The notes below the pieces were generated by a model. The model saw nothing but the letters and a program-made list of their open reading frames with translations, had not been told where the DNA came from and searched no databases. Made by a program: the position numbers and the translations under genes. From Cyanobacteria bacterium FACHB-471 (GTDB lineage: Bacteria; Cyanobacteriota; Cyanobacteriia; Elainellales; Elainellaceae), in contig JACJOC010000098.1 of assembly GCA_014695345.1 (NCBI GenBank), positions 124,001 to 188,000 of the forward strand: 64,000 bases of DNA, given 5' to 3'. Positions 18,182 through 25,816 of this stretch are shown piece by piece; position 1 is the stretch's first letter, and every line of letters starts with the position of its first letter.

Positions 18182-19144
18182 TTAGACGTTTTCTGCGTCA
18201 AAGATTTTGTAACAGGTTTTACCAGATTCTTTAGCGCGGTGCATTGCGACATTGGCATAGTGCAACAGATCTTGCGGCTGATCGTAGCCGTTGCTGAGGG
18301 CAATCCCAATACTGGCAGTCACAAAAACCTCATGCCTGTTGAGCGTAAACGGCAGCATTAACCGTTGCTGAATACACTCAACGACCGAAGTAGCCTCACT
18401 GATATCGCTAATGTTGTCCAGCAGAATGGCAAATTCGTCATTCCCAAAATGACTGGCGGTATTACCGAGATGCAGGCAATTTTCTAACTCCTGAGCAAAC
18501 TGACACAGCAGATGATCGCCTGCTGAGTGTCCCAGTTGGTCGTTGATCAGCTTGAACTGATCCAGGTCTAAAAACATCACTGCAAATAGACCGTTTTGCC
18601 GCTGCACTCGCTCAGCGGTGTAGGTTAACCGCTCAAGAAAAAGAGTGCGATTGGGCAATCCGGTCAGCCCATCGTGCAAGGCACTGTGCAACAGTTGAGT
18701 TTCTGTTTGCTTGCGGTTGGTAATGTCTCTGCTAAAGACAGCTACCCCCGTAATTAGCCCACTGCGATCGAAGATTGGATTAAAAGAAATATCAAGGTAA
18801 ATAGAAATATCGTTCAAAAAATAATAGTGCTCAGCATCAAAGCGATCGCCCTTCAAAGCGCGGTTGTAGTAGTCGATCCATAACGTTCGTTGCTCAGCAG
18901 GCAGGCAATCTATTGCATTCATTCCAGGAGCAAGTTCTACATCAAATGCAAGTAAAAACAGTTGCTTAAACGCCAAATTGAGCGTCAACACCGTGTAGTG
19001 TGAATCCACAGACCAGACAGCATCCTGAGTACTTTCAATTAAATTCAGTAGATTTGCTTCGTTTTGACGCAGTGCTTTTTCGGCTTTCTGAAGTCGCTCT
19101 ACTTTCGCCTGCAAAAGCTGATTGATTTCCTCTAAGTCTGACAT
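18182..19144 (-). CDS. PAS-GGDEF protein with degenerate active site
   Basis: 320 residues: an N-terminal coiled coil (1-25), a PAS domain (about 26-140) and a GGDEF domain (about 155-318, starting HDGLTGLPNRTLF). The signature loop reads FGNDEF (residues 233-238), so the second Gly of GGDEF is Asn. The usual RxxD inhibitory site five residues upstream reads HLGN. Both the catalytic and feedback sites therefore differ from active diguanylate cyclases, and the protein may bind nucleotide instead of making c-di-GMP. Loss of activity is an inference, since some variant GGDEF motifs stay active. No EAL domain is attached. Confidence 0.9.
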   Translation of the reverse strand: MSDLEEINQLLQAKVERLQKAEKALRQNEANLLNLIESTQDAVWSVDSHYTVLTLNLAFKQLFLLAFDVELAPGMNAIDCLPAEQRTLWIDYYNRALKGDRFDAEHYYFLNDISIYLDISFNPIFDRSGLITGVAVFSRDITNRKQTETQLLHSALHDGLTGLPNRTLFLERLTYTAERVQRQNGLFAVMFLDLDQFKLINDQLGHSAGDHLLCQFAQELENCLHLGNTASHFGNDEFAILLDNISDISEATSVVECIQQRLMLPFTLNRHEVFVTASIGIALSNGYDQPQDLLHYANVAMHRAKESGKTCYKIFDAENV

Positions 19145-19246
19145 TTTTCTTGCCTCTGGATTTGCGATTGAATAGATAGCTCATTTGCAAGCCGATATTC
19201 CAAAGCTAAAAACCAAAGGTGAAGAAATTGGGAAGGAAGCTGAGAT

Positions 19247-19369
19247 TTACTGGAGCTTCATGGAAGGCTGCCCTTTATAGCGCTGCGCCCATACTTTAGG
19301 ACAAGTTTTTGTGTAGAAGCTCTCGCGCATTTCACGCAAAGACGTTTTAATCAAGGCACGTAGCGCCAT
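19247..19369 (-). CDS. Possible 40-residue basic small protein
   Basis: An open frame starts at ATG 19369 after AGGAAAAGT, a plausible ribosome-binding site, and stops with TAA at 19247-19249. The peptide begins MALRALIKTSLREMRESFY and continues TKTCPKVWAQRYKGQPSMKLQ. It is basic, with Trp, Tyr and Cys, a composition unusual for random frames in an AT-rich gap. It lies alone in a 354-base gap between the GGDEF protein gene and the hydroxylase gene. The family is not recognised. The call rests on the start context and composition only. Confidence 0.4.
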   Translation of the reverse strand: MALRALIKTSLREMRESFYTKTCPKVWAQRYKGQPSMKLQ

Positions 19370-19498
19370 ACTTTTCCTAGCTTCCCCAATTCCCTTAACC
19401 AGGTGGACTAGTGAGGGCGATCGCGTCAGAATAAGGAAGGTATAACTACTTATTTGTTTGACTTAACTTGTTCGGCTTGATTGATTACGGTTTGATCA

Positions 19499-20809
19499 AT
19501 GGTGTTAAATCCGCTTCCATCTCCGGCTTCGCTTGCCTCTGGTCGTAATTCGTCTCACCCGTTTGAACTTCAAACTGGGCTTCAAACTCATCGTTGCGAT
19601 CGTCTCTCTGTAGACTATGACCTGGCGATTGTGGGTGGGGGAATTGTGGGGCTGACCCTAGCCTCTGCCCTCAAGCAAGCAGGGCTAAAGATCGCACTCA
19701 TTGAAGCACAACCTCGGACTGCTGGACTGGAGCGGCGACGGGCATATCACATCACGCTGACCTCCAGCAAAATTTTTGCCGGGTTAGGACTCTGGGCGCA
19801 AATTCTGCCCCAGATCACCACTTTTCGCCAAATTCATCTTGCCGACGCTGACTATCCAGCAGCAGTGCAGTTTCAACCTCAAGATTTAGGGACTGAGGCA
19901 CTGGGCTACGTGGCAGAACATCGGGTTTTGCTGCAAGCTCTACAGGAGAGCCTGGAAGATGCAGAACAGGTAAGCTGGCTCTCCCCGGCAGAGGTCTTGT
20001 CCGCAGACTATCAGCCCGATTGCGTTACACTGACCGTCTCGATGCAGGGAAAGGTTCAATCGATTAAAACGCGGCTGCTGGTCGCAGCCGATGGAACGCG
20101 ATCGCCCATGCGCCAGCAGGCAGGCATTGGCACTCACGGGTGGCAATATTGGCAGTCGTGCATTACCGCAGTGATTCAACCTGAAAAGCCACACGGCAAC
20201 ATCGCCCGCGAACACTTTTGGGAAAGCGGCCCGTTTGCTACTCTGCCACTTCCCGATAACCGCTGTCAGATCGTTCTTACGGCTCCCCATGCTGAAGCAA
20301 AAGCCTTCATGAACCTGAGCAACGCTGAGTTTTTGGCAGAGCTAGACCGCCGCTATGATGGACAACTGGGACATCTGACCCTGGTGAGCGATCGCCTCCT
20401 ATTCCCAGTGCAGCTGATGCATAGCGATTGCTATACACTTCCCCGCTTAGCGCTAATCGGGGATGCAGCCCATTGCTGCCATCCCGTCGGCGGGCAGGGG
20501 TTGAACATGGGAATTCGAGATGCGGCTGCCCTGGCTCAAGTTTTGCAAAGGGCGTATCAGCATGGCGCGGACATCGGCACGTTACGCGTCCTAAAACGCT
20601 ACGAACGCTGGCGTTGGCTAGAAAATTTAACCATTCTCGGTTTCACTGATCTGCTCGATCGCTGTTTCTCAACCAACTGGGCACCTCTGCGACTCAGTCG
20701 GCGACTAGGACTGCGGGTCATGCGTGCTATTCGTCCCCTCAAATGGCTAGCACTCCGACTCATGACGGGATCAAGCGGACGCTTACCAGATCTAGCAAAA
20801 CCTTCTTAA
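19499..20809 (+). CDS. FAD-dependent hydroxylase, UbiH/UbiF/COQ6 family
   Basis: 436 residues. The dinucleotide-binding motif VGGGIVGLTLASALKQAG starts near residue 45, and the second FAD motif LIGDAAHCCHPVGGQGLNMG near 317, both diagnostic of aromatic-ring hydroxylases of the UbiH type. In cyanobacteria such enzymes are candidates for quinone or related ring hydroxylation, but the substrate cannot be read from sequence. The first 38 residues (Ser/Pro-rich) precede the FAD fold, so translation may begin a little later. The gene stands alone on the plus strand. Confidence 0.92.
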   Translation: MVLNPLPSPASLASGRNSSHPFELQTGLQTHRCDRLSVDYDLAIVGGGIVGLTLASALKQAGLKIALIEAQPRTAGLERRRAYHITLTSSKIFAGLGLWAQILPQITTFRQIHLADADYPAAVQFQPQDLGTEALGYVAEHRVLLQALQESLEDAEQVSWLSPAEVLSADYQPDCVTLTVSMQGKVQSIKTRLLVAADGTRSPMRQQAGIGTHGWQYWQSCITAVIQPEKPHGNIAREHFWESGPFATLPLPDNRCQIVLTAPHAEAKAFMNLSNAEFLAELDRRYDGQLGHLTLVSDRLLFPVQLMHSDCYTLPRLALIGDAAHCCHPVGGQGLNMGIRDAAALAQVLQRAYQHGADIGTLRVLKRYERWRWLENLTILGFTDLLDRCFSTNWAPLRLSRRLGLRVMRAIRPLKWLALRLMTGSSGRLPDLAKPS

Positions 20810-20983
20810 CCATTTACTCCAAAGCACCAAAATTTTCAGATTTCCAATCCCCAATCCCCGCTATGATTTAACCTTGAGTTGATCTTTTGCTTACCTCATT
20901 AAAGAGTCTCCAGAGCGATTCGGATATTCTAACGGGGGAAGTCAAGTCTATTAAGAATTTGGAAGTAGCGTTTCTGCACCACC

Positions 20984-21679
20984 ATGTTCCCAGTCCTTGA
21001 AACCGTTATCAAAGGCGGCCCAGTCATGGTTCCTATTGTCGGATTGTCGGTCGCGACGATCGCCTGTGCGCTTGAGCGCAGCTGGTTTTGGTATCAGCTT
21101 TTGAGCCAGGAAGACCGGATTGTACATGATGTGCTGGATGCAGCCCGCTACGATCTGAATGAGGCTGGAGCGATCGCTGAAAAAGCGCAAACTCTGCCTA
21201 TTGGACGCTTCCTGCTAGCGCCTTTGCGACTGAGAAATCCCAGCCCTGAAACTTTTCGTCTAGCAATGGAAGCAACAGGCGATAAAGAATTTGTGCAAAT
21301 GCGAAAGGGCGACAAGCTTTTAGAAACGGTGGTTGCCGTTGCACCGCTGCTGGGACTGTTGGGTACCGTGACGGGCTTGATTGGCACGTTCAACAACCTC
21401 AATATTGGCGGTGGCGGCACTACCCAGCAGGCAACCGCAGCCGCAGCCGGAATTGGGGAAGCGTTGATCACCACTGCGGCTGGAATGGTTGTGGCAATTT
21501 TGGCGTTAGCGGTTTTTCGGGTGATGGTATCGCTTCAGGCGCGGCAAATGGACTACTTTTCGGAAGTGGGTAATGAGCTTGAGCTAATCTATCGTCAGGT
21601 CTGGTATGAGCCTGCGATCGCCGATGAAAACTACGTCCCCGCTGCTATGTCGGGTCGCCCCATCGCCGACGGCAACTAA
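20984..21679 (+). CDS. exbB: MotA/TolQ/ExbB proton-channel family protein
   Basis: 231 residues with three predicted membrane helices: near 12-32 (PVMVPIVGLSVATIACAL), near 112-140 (VAVAPLLGLLGTVTGLIGTF) and near 150-180 (GIGEALITTAAGMVVAILALAVF). The conserved LLGLLGTVTGLIGTF and Thr residues of the third helix are those of ExbB/TolQ. Such proteins form pentameric proton channels with ExbD/TolR that power outer-membrane transport. Only a stump of exbD survives 16 bases downstream, so this subunit must use an ExbD made elsewhere or be non-functional. Confidence 0.92.
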   Translation: MFPVLETVIKGGPVMVPIVGLSVATIACALERSWFWYQLLSQEDRIVHDVLDAARYDLNEAGAIAEKAQTLPIGRFLLAPLRLRNPSPETFRLAMEATGDKEFVQMRKGDKLLETVVAVAPLLGLLGTVTGLIGTFNNLNIGGGGTTQQATAAAAGIGEALITTAAGMVVAILALAVFRVMVSLQARQMDYFSEVGNELELIYRQVWYEPAIADENYVPAAMSGRPIADGN

Positions 21680-21695
21680 GCTCTAAACTTCAGCT

Positions 21696-21818
21696 ATGCG
21701 ATTTAACGATCGTCGCCAAACTTCACAACTGATAGAAGTTGAGCTAACTCCCATGCTAAATTCGCAAACGCATTCTCTCAGAAGATCTGGTGCAAACCTA
21801 CGTCAGAGCGCTGGATGA
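21696..21818 (+). pseudogene. exbD: exbD stump (5' end only)
   Basis: An ATG at 21696, 16 bases after the exbB stop, opens a 40-codon frame. It begins MRFNDRRQTSQLIEVELTPM, matching the N-terminus of cyanobacterial ExbD (usual form MRFK.R...MPEVNLVPMMD). After about 21 codons the similarity ends where the membrane helix should start, and the frame runs through unrelated codons to TGA at 21816-21818. That end overlaps the 3' end of the convergent RCK gene. A deletion that removed the rest of exbD is the simplest reading. Confidence 0.7.
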
Positions 21819-22520
21819 AGCAACTTCTAGAGTTGGAAGACGATTAGTGCAAAGGCCCATGAAGTCGATCATCTTGTGAACTAAATCAGGTTTAGTCACG
21901 ACGAGAATTGTTGAGCCAGCTTCCAAGACCGTGCTGCCATTTGGAATGATCAAATCAGCACAGGAATGGCACTGGTAGCCAATCATCAATGAGCCTTTGG
22001 GGAAGCTGGGGTCTTGAGCAACGTGGGCAACGGTACGCCCGGTAATGTAGCAGTTAGCCGGAACCGGCAGTTTTAACACTTCTACCTGCCCCTGCTCAAA
22101 GTGCATCATCGACTCCACTTCGGGGTATTCGATCGCATTTGCCATTGTCGTGACAGCCAGGTCAATCGTGCTAATCACATGATTGGCTCCGGCGATGCGG
22201 TAAGGTTCAAAGAAATCCTGTTCGCTCATTCGCACGACGATGTGAGGCACCCCGTAGTGCTTAGAAAGCGTCACCATCGCTAGGTTCAAGGCATCGCTGC
22301 TGAGCGTTGCTGCGACTGCATCGGCTTTGCGAATTCCGGCTTCTAACAAGACCAAGGTGCTGACCGCGCTGCCCTCAAAGGCCATTACGCCAATTTTTTC
22401 ACGGGCAAATTGGCATGTCAGAGGATCGGTGTCAATGATGGCAACGGTATGCCCCATTTCTAACAAGTTTTGAGCCAAGCGCAACCCCATCATGCCAGCG
22501 CCACCAATGAGGACATACAT
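21798..22520 (-). CDS. TrkA-family potassium-uptake regulatory protein (RCK domains)
   Basis: 240 residues. The N-terminal Rossmann fold starts at residue 1 with MYVLIGGAGMMGLRLAQNL (nucleotide-binding GxGxxG) and an acidic residue closing strand 2 (IIDTD). It is followed by a TrkA-C-like domain (about 145-225). RCK proteins bind NAD(H), ATP or c-di-AMP and gate Trk/Ktr K+ uptake. No channel subunit is nearby. The 3' end overlaps the exbD stump by 21 bases. It lies 19 bases after the DUF3082 gene on the same strand. Confidence 0.9.
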   Translation of the reverse strand: MYVLIGGAGMMGLRLAQNLLEMGHTVAIIDTDPLTCQFAREKIGVMAFEGSAVSTLVLLEAGIRKADAVAATLSSDALNLAMVTLSKHYGVPHIVVRMSEQDFFEPYRIAGANHVISTIDLAVTTMANAIEYPEVESMMHFEQGQVEVLKLPVPANCYITGRTVAHVAQDPSFPKGSLMIGYQCHSCADLIIPNGSTVLEAGSTILVVTKPDLVHKMIDFMGLCTNRLPTLEVASSSALT

Positions 22521-22539
22521 GTTGATTCATCTCCTAAAC

Positions 22540-22884
22540 TTATTCTTTGTTCGACAGGGAAGGTTGGCGCAATTGTTGAATTAAAAGCTGAATTCCTAGA
22601 GCAATCAGTCCGAGGGCGGCGATCGCAAAAATTGCAGTCGCTAGTGTGCTTAAGCCAATGACCAAGGTCCTCACTGCAACGGCAATGTTCGTTGCCGTCA
22701 CGCTGCTCGTGGGCAAGGGTTTTGCGGCAAGCCCTTGAATGATCGCTTGGTTGAGCAGGTAGAGGAGAAAAGCAAGCCCCCCTGCAATGATCGCCCCCGT
22801 AAAGCAGCGCAACGGTGTAGGCGGAGTTTCACCCGCAGAGTTTTTATTTTGCTGAGAAGAATCTGGTGAAGGTAGGTCTGCCAT
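22540..22884 (-). CDS. DUF3082 membrane protein
   Basis: 114 residues: a polar N-terminus, then two membrane helices (about 30-50, GAIIAGGLAFLLYLLNQA, and about 75-105, TLATAIFAIAALGLIALGI). This is the pattern of cyanobacterial DUF3082 proteins, which are commonly encoded next to ispE, as here. The gap between it and ispE is 179 bases. Inner-membrane location is likely. The function is unknown. Confidence 0.85.
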   Translation of the reverse strand: MADLPSPDSSQQNKNSAGETPPTPLRCFTGAIIAGGLAFLLYLLNQAIIQGLAAKPLPTSSVTATNIAVAVRTLVIGLSTLATAIFAIAALGLIALGIQLLIQQLRQPSLSNKE

Positions 22885-23063
22885 AGTGCGTTTGTTATGT
22901 TCTACAAATGGTAGTTTTCAAATGATATCGAGCGAGAGCAAAAAAGATTTCGCCCTTACAATTTGCTACTCACTGGGTGTATCGGCGCAGCATGAGGCAG
23001 ACAGATTTTTCAACTTCCCCGCAATTCTTGCCCGAATGCTACGCCCTCCGGGAATTCACAAGG

Positions 23064-24023
23064 TCAAACAATACGAATGCCGCCAGCCCTAAACTGCGTC
23101 ACCCAGGTTTGTAAATCTGGATCGGGCAAAGCAGCCTGAATCTGCTGTTGCAAATGTTTTGCCTCTGCCTGGGACTCAGCCAGGGCAAAGACCGTTGGAC
23201 CCGACCCTGACATCATTGTCCCTAGCGGATTGAACTGCTGTATTGTTTCTCGCAACTGAGCCACCTGCGGGTGGGCAGGCAGGACGACTTTTTCCAAATC
23301 GTTGTGCAACAGCTTACCGATTTTGGAACTGTCATGATGCATAATCGCAGCCACAATTTCACCCGCATGGGCACGCTGCTTTGGCGTAGCCGATGTTCCG
23401 ACAGCGGAACCCGTTGTGGAAACAGGGCTATAGGAATCGCCAAACTGTTTACGATAGGTCTGGTATGCCCAAACCGTCGAAACGCTGAGACTGTGGTACT
23501 TGGCTAGCACAGCATAAAGGGAGTTAATGCTGGGCAGCGGTGAAAGCTGTTCGCCTCGTCCGGTGGCGATCGCCGTCCCTCCTGCGATGCAAAACGGGAC
23601 GTCTGACCCCAACTTTGCGGCCAAATCCTGTAGCTCGCCTTGAGTCAGTCCTAACCCCCAAATCAAGTCAAGTCCCACCAGCACGGCTGCGCCATTGGTC
23701 GAGCCACCCGCCAACCCAGCCCCAACCGGAATGTGCTTGTGAATCGTGATATTTACTCCGCCATACTGCTCAAATGCATTTGGGAACTCTGCTGCCATCA
23801 GCAAGGCCGCTTTGTAAGCCAAATTGCTCTCATCAGCAGGCACTTCGGGATGATCGCAGTGCAGCCGAAACTGATCGACCCCATTGGCATTGAGATCGAT
23901 TCGATCTGCCAGATCAATTCCCTGGAGAACCATTGCCAGCTCATGATATCCATCAGGGCGATCGCCAATAATTTCCAGGTAAAGGTTGATTTTAGCCGGG
24001 GCAATCAGGGAGTAGGAGCGCAT
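23064..24023 (-). CDS. ispE: 4-diphosphocytidyl-2-C-methyl-D-erythritol kinase
   Basis: 319 residues. It begins MRSYSLIAPAKINLYLEI, typical of the family. The GHMP-kinase ATP loop is PVGAGLAGGSTNGAAVL (about 97-113), and GSDVPFCIAGGTA and MMSGSGPTVFAL mark the substrate and third GHMP motifs. It phosphorylates CDP-methylerythritol in the MEP pathway for isoprenoids (carotenoids, phytol, quinone side chains). In related cyanobacteria ispE follows rsmA directly. Here about 1.8 kb of foreign and decayed sequence separates them. Confidence 0.96.
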   Translation of the reverse strand: MRSYSLIAPAKINLYLEIIGDRPDGYHELAMVLQGIDLADRIDLNANGVDQFRLHCDHPEVPADESNLAYKAALLMAAEFPNAFEQYGGVNITIHKHIPVGAGLAGGSTNGAAVLVGLDLIWGLGLTQGELQDLAAKLGSDVPFCIAGGTAIATGRGEQLSPLPSINSLYAVLAKYHSLSVSTVWAYQTYRKQFGDSYSPVSTTGSAVGTSATPKQRAHAGEIVAAIMHHDSSKIGKLLHNDLEKVVLPAHPQVAQLRETIQQFNPLGTMMSGSGPTVFALAESQAEAKHLQQQIQAALPDPDLQTWVTQFRAGGIRIV

Positions 24024-24210
24024 TGGAAGGATGAGGGATGAAGGATGAGGACGTGATACTAGTCTATTGTCTATCGCGATGGGTGACTAAGGACTAGTTG
24101 ATTTGCGCTCTTGACCTCATACTGTATTCCTTGTGGGCCAACGACTAGAGTGTGTCATGGCTCGTAATGGAGCTGTTATGCTGCGATCGCCACGCCGAGC
24201 AGGGTGAATC

Positions 24211-24432
24211 TTACAGAGCCCTGTTTAATGGCTGTTGAAGCTGTTGGAGTTCCTCAATTGACCGCGCCCTGTCACACGAGCAATAATTTCAATTGGCAGT
24301 CCTTCTCGCAACAAATTGTTAGCAATTTCTCTTTGCTTTCTTACCGCTGCTGCTTCCTGAGTAGACTAAATAGATCACTGACTTTTGCATGGAGAAGTGT
24401 TCCGCAAGGAATCGGCAGGTATCGTCGTACAT
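24211..24432 (-). pseudogene. Rpn-family (PD-(D/E)XK nuclease) remnant with internal deletion
   Basis: ATG at 24432 starts MYDDTCRFLAEHFS, the standard N-terminus of a large cyanobacterial Rpn-like nuclease/putative transposase family. After about 20 codons the sequence jumps to that family's C-terminus in a shifted frame (REIANNLLREGLPIEIIARV). A further frameshift is needed to read SIEELQQLQQ before the stop at 24211-24213. The catalytic centre is entirely deleted. Intact members are about 250-300 residues long. Decay fits the accessory block between ispE and rsmA. Confidence 0.72.
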
Positions 24433-24514
24433 GGATGGCTTGTACAACTCGTGATACCCACCTGACTTTGGCTTAAATTTAACTAAATTCTGATACTTTG
24501 CTAAACACTCAACG

Positions 24515-24602
24515 GCATAACGTTTGCAATCACCGGACGCAGACAAACTTTGCAACTTAACCAACTATATTGAAACGTTCCGGTGCAGTGCGATTGTTAG
24601 GC
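24515..24602 (-). repeat. attC-like integron recombination site (site A)
   Basis: An 88-base imperfect palindrome. Read on the minus strand it starts with GCCTAAC (24602-24596, inverse core RYYYAAC) and ends with GTTATGC (24521-24515, close to core GTTRRRY). Inside, TGCACCGGAACG pairs with CGTCCGGTG, leaving a bulged base, as in attC sites. The 36-base centre is not paired. It lies 3' of the GC-rich hydrolase gene in the orientation expected for a gene cassette. A second GTTATGC occurs at 25656-25662 (minus), bounding a unit of about 1.15 kb. The core has one mismatch to GTTRRRY (T at position 5). The identification is structural. Confidence 0.65.
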
Positions 24603-24703
24603 GGTGTTTCTACTATGAGGTCCGACGGGGCCGACGCGTCCCCGGCTAACATGGCGCTTCGCAAATCTTCTTCCCGCACCCGGACTTCATGCACGTCGCT
24701 CAT
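24557..24703 (-). pseudogene. 5' fragment of a DUF4440/NTF2-like gene
   Basis: ATG at 24703-24701 overlaps the hydrolase stop (ATGA), so the two were translationally coupled. The peptide begins MSDVHEVRVREEDLRSAMLA and continues GDASAPSDLI, the usual start of SnoaL-like/DUF4440 proteins. Similarity then stops and the frame runs into the attC-like site (TAA at 24557). Only about 30 of the roughly 130 residues expected remain. It was truncated when the cassette end formed or afterwards. Confidence 0.6.
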
Positions 24704-25458
24704 TTCGATTCCTCTGCGAAAAGATCAAGAACCGCTCGCCATGCGCGCTCAGTGTGTTCTGGGTGATAGCCGGCACCTGGCACGGTCGATTGAACATGCG
24801 TGAGCCCTTCGGTCGGCGATCCATCCGAATTTGTCGGGCGAGCCCAAAAGGCGTGCTGGGCACCGCCATAGATGTTTACGCGCCAGTCAACCCCGGCATC
24901 CTGTAATGCGTGACCAAATGCGAGAAGTTGGTCGGGAGTGCAAAGCGGGTCCTCGGAGCCAGTACAGAGGAGGATAGTGCTGTTTATATCGCGCCAGTCC
25001 TGGGCATCAGGTTCCGGCAGGCCGGGATGAACGACCGCGATGGCCTTGAAGGGTGCGCCTGTTTTCGCAAGCTCAAGGACGATATGGCCGCCAGCACCAT
25101 AGCCGAGAGCCAAGAGCCGGTTGGCGTCAACATCAGGTGTCGCGAGGAGAACGTCCAGCGCTACGCGACCAATAGCCCGCATCCGTCCAGCGTCGGACAA
25201 CAAGGGCATGACCCGAGCCAACATCGCGTCGGGTCTGCCAAAGAAGGTCTGTCCGCCGTGAAAGTCCATCGCGAGTGCAACATAGCCGTGCGCGGCGAGA
25301 TCATCAGCGCGGCCCCGCTGGTAGTCGTCAAGACCAACGCCGTCGTGTCCAATGAGAACTGCGGGCCAAGGACCCTCGCCGTGCGGCCGTGCTAGATGAG
25401 CGACCATGTTCAGTCCGTCTGCGTCGTAGAAGACTTGGGAAGTTGTGATTTCGTGCAT
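24700..25458 (-). CDS. Dienelactone-hydrolase-family protein lacking the nucleophile Cys, foreign composition
   Basis: 252 residues of alpha/beta-hydrolase fold: HDGVGLDDYQRGRADDLAAHG, MDFHGG, the nucleophile-elbow region LALGYGAGGH (118-125) and GAQHAFW. DLH enzymes use Cys in GxCxGG. Here residue 121 is Gly (GGT), while the likely acid Asp170 and His202 remain, so hydrolase activity is doubtful. The gene is clearly richer in G+C than its neighbours and has no GCGATCGC site in 759 bases, against many nearby. The start ATG 25458 follows GAGAGG. With the DUF4440 fragment and attC-like site it forms a cassette-like unit. Transfer from a GC-rich bacterium is likely. Confidence 0.88.
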   Translation of the reverse strand: MHEITTSQVFYDADGLNMVAHLARPHGEGPWPAVLIGHDGVGLDDYQRGRADDLAAHGYVALAMDFHGGQTFFGRPDAMLARVMPLLSDAGRMRAIGRVALDVLLATPDVDANRLLALGYGAGGHIVLELAKTGAPFKAIAVVHPGLPEPDAQDWRDINSTILLCTGSEDPLCTPDQLLAFGHALQDAGVDWRVNIYGGAQHAFWARPTNSDGSPTEGLTHVQSTVPGAGYHPEHTERAWRAVLDLFAEESK

Positions 25459-25484
25459 ATCTTACCTCTCGTTGCTCGCGGAAT

Positions 25485-25607
25485 CCACACTTGGTACACG
25501 TCGGCATCCATCGCATTCTGAATCGATTCAAAAACTGGAGTCCATGCCCGAAGCGAAAGACGAACAATAGCATCAAGATGCTGAGGAGTGTATTGTTCAA
25601 TTTGCAT
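25485..25607 (-). pseudogene. 5' fragment of a GNAT acetyltransferase gene
   Basis: ATG at 25607 encodes MQIEQYTPQHLDAIVRLSLR and then AWTPVFESIQNAMDADVYQV, the N-terminus of a GNAT-family acetyltransferase. Similarity stops at about residue 41, where family members usually read YPDWR. The sequence changes there to the leader of the GC-rich hydrolase gene. No C-terminal GNAT part is seen on the far side of the block. The break marks a recombination junction. Confidence 0.6.
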
Positions 25608-25655
25608 TTCGAGATGGAGTTTAGAAGACGCCCAAGGATTGTAGATAATTAAGCC

Positions 25656-25815
25656 GCATAACTATTAATAGACTGAAATTTTCCGCATAAGATCCTAATG
25701 GTTGGTGGATAGGCAGAATGGTTCTGCACAACACACCGAATCTGCATAATAAGCAGATTATTTCTGCATATTATGCAGATTAAGCTAAACAGCTAGAATC
25801 TTTCCGCATATTTAC
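25656..25815. repeat. Six spaced GCATA-type motifs with a 41-base hairpin
   Basis: Motif (C/T)(C/T)GCATAA or close variants occurs with GCA at 25656, 25685, 25726, 25744, 25766 and 25806. The spacings are 29, 41, 18, 22 and 40 bases. Positions 25740-25780 form a near-perfect hairpin: 12-bp arms (ATCTGCATAATA / TATTATGCAGAT), one A-A mismatch, a 5-bp inner stem and a 5-base loop. It sits between the end of rsmA and the GNAT fragment. It could be an operator array or a recombination-site remnant. Confidence 0.6.
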
Positions 25816-25816
25816 C

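Noticed and set aside
24204-24476. 90-codon plus-strand frame between ispE and the attC-like site
   Set aside because: It is antisense to the Rpn relic, whose family similarity is clear on the minus strand.
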